Assembly: GCF_014203755.1 (NCBI RefSeq)
Contig: NZ_JACHJS010000001.1
Coordinates: 5,704,001-5,768,000, forward strand
DNA from: Saccharothrix violaceirubra
GTDB taxonomy: Bacteria > Actinomycetota > Actinomycetes > Mycobacteriales > Pseudonocardiaceae
Length of the DNA: 64,000 nucleotides
Direction of reading: 5' to 3'
Shown: positions 62,740 through 64,000 of the stretch, one piece after another
Numbering within the stretch: position 1 is the stretch's first letter
Layout: each line of letters opens with the position of its first letter
Program-made: the position numbers and the translations under genes
Notes under the pieces: model-generated
What the model saw: the letters and a program-made list of their open reading frames with translations, nothing else
Told to the model about the DNA's origin: nothing
Database searches by the model: none

Positions 62740-63222
62740 TCAGAACGGAACTTCGGCGTCCGCCTCCGGTGGTGACGCCCGGTCGACGGCCGCCGCCGAT
62801 GCCGGGTCCGAACGCGGGACGTCCGCCTCCGTCCGGGGCAGGTCGGCTCCGGAGCGGTGCCGCTGCGCACGCACCTCGGCCGTGCACCAGGTCAGGTCGG
62901 GCCCGACCGAGTGCGCGTCGATGTCGACGAACTGCCGCGCGATCCCGTCGAGGTCGCGGTCGGCGATCCTGAGCACGCCGGTCACCACCACGGGATCGCC
63001 CTTGTTGAGGGACATGTGGACGTTGTCGGCGAGTTTGCGCCAACAGGTGACGTTGAGGAAGAGCTGCCGACCGTCTTCCCACACCTCGGTCTCCCGGTTG
63101 TACCGACGCTCCCGCGAGTACATCCGGAAGGAGGCGCGACTGAGCCCGGTGTCGGCCGTCGTGTGAGTGACCACGCTGGACACCTTGCCGACCAGTGTGA
63201 CCCTCGTTTCGTTGTACGCCAT
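62740..63222 (-). CDS. Single-stranded DNA-binding protein, second-type (SsbB-like)
   Basis: 160 residues. The OB fold fills residues 1-110: NETRVTLVGKVSSVVTHTTA, FRMYSRERRYNRETEVWEDG and FLNVTCWRKLADNVHMSLNK with GDPVVVTG. An acidic linker leads to the tip EADAEVPF, which keeps the acidic-Pro-Phe end used to recruit partners. The position next to ettA matches mycobacterial SsbB (Rv2478c), the paralog of the replicative SSB located elsewhere. ATG at 63222. It is divergent from the TetR gene, with the TetR palindromes between. Confidence 0.9.
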   Translation of the reverse strand: MAYNETRVTLVGKVSSVVTHTTADTGLSRASFRMYSRERRYNRETEVWEDGRQLFLNVTCWRKLADNVHMSLNKGDPVVVTGVLRIADRDLDGIARQFVDIDAHSVGPDLTWCTAEVRAQRHRSGADLPRTEADVPRSDPASAAAVDRASPPEADAEVPF

Positions 63223-63305
63223 GGGACAGAGCATCGCCGTCCCGTGACCCGGGTTCCAGTGACCCCTTCGAAACTGTGGACAACTCGACCCCCTGTGGAC
63301 AACGA

Positions 63306-63347
63306 ATGAGTGAGCCCTCACTCATTGACTGAGTGAGGGCTCACTCA
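63306..63347. promoter_or_regulatory. Double palindromic operator for the TetR regulator
   Basis: Two perfect palindromes, ATGAGTGAGCCCTCACTCAT at 63306-63325 and TGAGTGAGGGCTCACTCA at 63330-63347, are centred 23 bp apart, about two helical turns. They lie 12 nt before the tetR start codon and probably bind TetR dimers for autorepression; ssb transcription from the other strand could be affected too. Confidence 0.85.
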
Positions 63348-63359
63348 TACGCTTTCCCC

Positions 63360-63974
63360 ATGCCCGAGGAGACCGTCAAACGCCGCAGAGCACCCGCGAT
63401 GAGCACCGAAGACCGTCGTCAGGCGATCATCGACGCCACCGTCCCGCTCCTGTTCGAGCACGGCGCCAAAGTCACCACCAGCCAGATCGCCCGGGCGTCC
63501 GGCATCGCGGAAGGCACGGTCTTCCGGGCGTTCAAGGACAAGCAGGAACTGATCAAGGCGTGCGTCCGGGCCGCCCTGGGCGTCGAGGACGAACTCGGCA
63601 GGCTGCGCCAGGCCCGACTCGTCCCGACCCTCCATGCCCGCCTGGCCCTGGGCATCGCCGCGGTCGCCGACTACCTCGACCGCATGTGGCGGCTCATGGG
63701 CGCCCTCGGCGAATCCGGCTACGACGCCGGCGCCGACCGCAGGCACGACGACGGCCCGCCGAAGGAGATGCTCCGGATCTCCGCCCACCTGGCCGCCCTG
63801 TTCGAACCGGACGCCGACGCGCTGCGCGTCGACCCGGAACTCGCCGCCCGGCTGCTGCTCGGGCTGGTGTTCACCAACCGCATGCGGGGCGCGGGCTTCG
63901 GCGACACCGCCGCCGACGGCGACGGCCTGGTCGACGTGTTCCTGCACGGTGTACTGAGGGGAGCAGAGCGATGA
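63360..63974 (+). CDS. TetR-family transcriptional regulator
   Basis: 204-residue repressor. The N-terminal helix-turn-helix is DRRQAIIDATVPLLFEHGAK with TSQIARASGIAEGTVFRAFK (about 17-62). The C-terminal ligand domain is all helical. ATG at 63360, directly behind two palindromes. Its stop overlaps the next start by ATGA, so it is co-transcribed with, and likely controls, the gene running off the right edge. The arrangement is typical of a TetR-drug-exporter pair, which cannot be checked here. Confidence 0.93.
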   Translation: MPEETVKRRRAPAMSTEDRRQAIIDATVPLLFEHGAKVTTSQIARASGIAEGTVFRAFKDKQELIKACVRAALGVEDELGRLRQARLVPTLHARLALGIAAVADYLDRMWRLMGALGESGYDAGADRRHDDGPPKEMLRISAHLAALFEPDADALRVDPELAARLLLGLVFTNRMRGAGFGDTAADGDGLVDVFLHGVLRGAER

Positions 63975-64000
63975 CCGACCTGATGATCGAGGCGCACGGC
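63971..64000 (+). CDS. Start of next gene (partial, 10 codons)
   Basis: ATG at 63971 overlaps the TetR stop (ATGA); a GGGGAGCAGAG ribosome site lies upstream. Only MTDLMIEAHG is visible. An ABC-transporter ATPase of the DrrA type often begins this way behind TetR genes, but ten residues cannot decide. Confidence 0.6.
   Translation, partial: MTDLMIEAHG

Overview
The window is high-GC actinobacterial DNA. GTG starts, high-GC third codon positions, mycothiol-era enzymes and the gene content fit a filamentous member of the Pseudonocardiales (Saccharothrix, Actinosynnema or Lentzea type). That placement is an inference from content, not from a database comparison. From memory of the family order, much of the backbone follows the Mycobacterium tuberculosis block Rv2446c-Rv2478c: DUF4233-folC-valS, clpX-clpP2-clpP1-tig, nei2-rpiB, the DsbA-like nitroreductase and pepN, DUF5130 and HNH genes, glbO-aglA, thioesterase, gdh (180-kDa class), ettA and ssbB.

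Region by region. 1-5190: phosphatase phoD (runs off the left edge), then the overlapping minus-strand set valS-folC-DUF4233. 5.6-12.9 kb: a molybdopterin oxidoreductase (FdhF/YdeP type), a lipoprotein, an FAD oxidoreductase, the maturation factor fdhD, a CoA-transferase and a Tat-exported esterase. 12.9-15.3 kb: an unusual membrane-anchored nucleoside-phosphorylase-domain protein in an operon with a small alpha/beta hydrolase. 15.3-19.5 kb: the housekeeping Clp/trigger-factor block. 19.5-21.8 kb: a 1.1-kb gap, a LysR regulator, tRNA-Pro and tRNA-Gly.

21.8-25.1 kb is a small genomic island beside tRNA-Gly. It holds a frameshifted integrase tail, a broken IS30 transposase and an intact lower-GC gene that I read as a Shedu-type (SduA/DUF4263) anti-phage nuclease. 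An imperfect direct repeat flanks the nuclease gene, and the relic of a Cys-rich protein follows it. 25.4-29.1 kb: an Eis-like acetyltransferase, a Gly/Asp-tailed membrane protein and an intact IS30 element sitting inside what looks like a 20-bp-arm terminator palindrome.

29.1-34.4 kb (minus): rpiB, an orphan immunity-like paralog, nei2, then a YbaB-like protein, an EspC/WXG100-like protein, a toxin with WXG-type N-terminus and a putative ADP-ribosyltransferase-like tail, and its overlapping immunity gene. 34.4-50.2 kb: ComB-like phosphatase, aldehyde dehydrogenase with an operator-like dyad, pepN, a prolyl-oligopeptidase, MscS channel, truncated hemoglobin, a GH13 glucosidase, a thioesterase and an ECF sigma/DGPF pair. 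50.3-63.2 kb (minus): giant NAD-glutamate dehydrogenase, a 1741-residue mostly disordered TPR protein, ettA and ssb. 63.3-64 kb: a TetR regulator behind a double palindrome, overlapping the start of its target gene at the window edge.

A 20-23-nt repeat recurs at three gene 3' ends. No CRISPR array or rRNA was seen.
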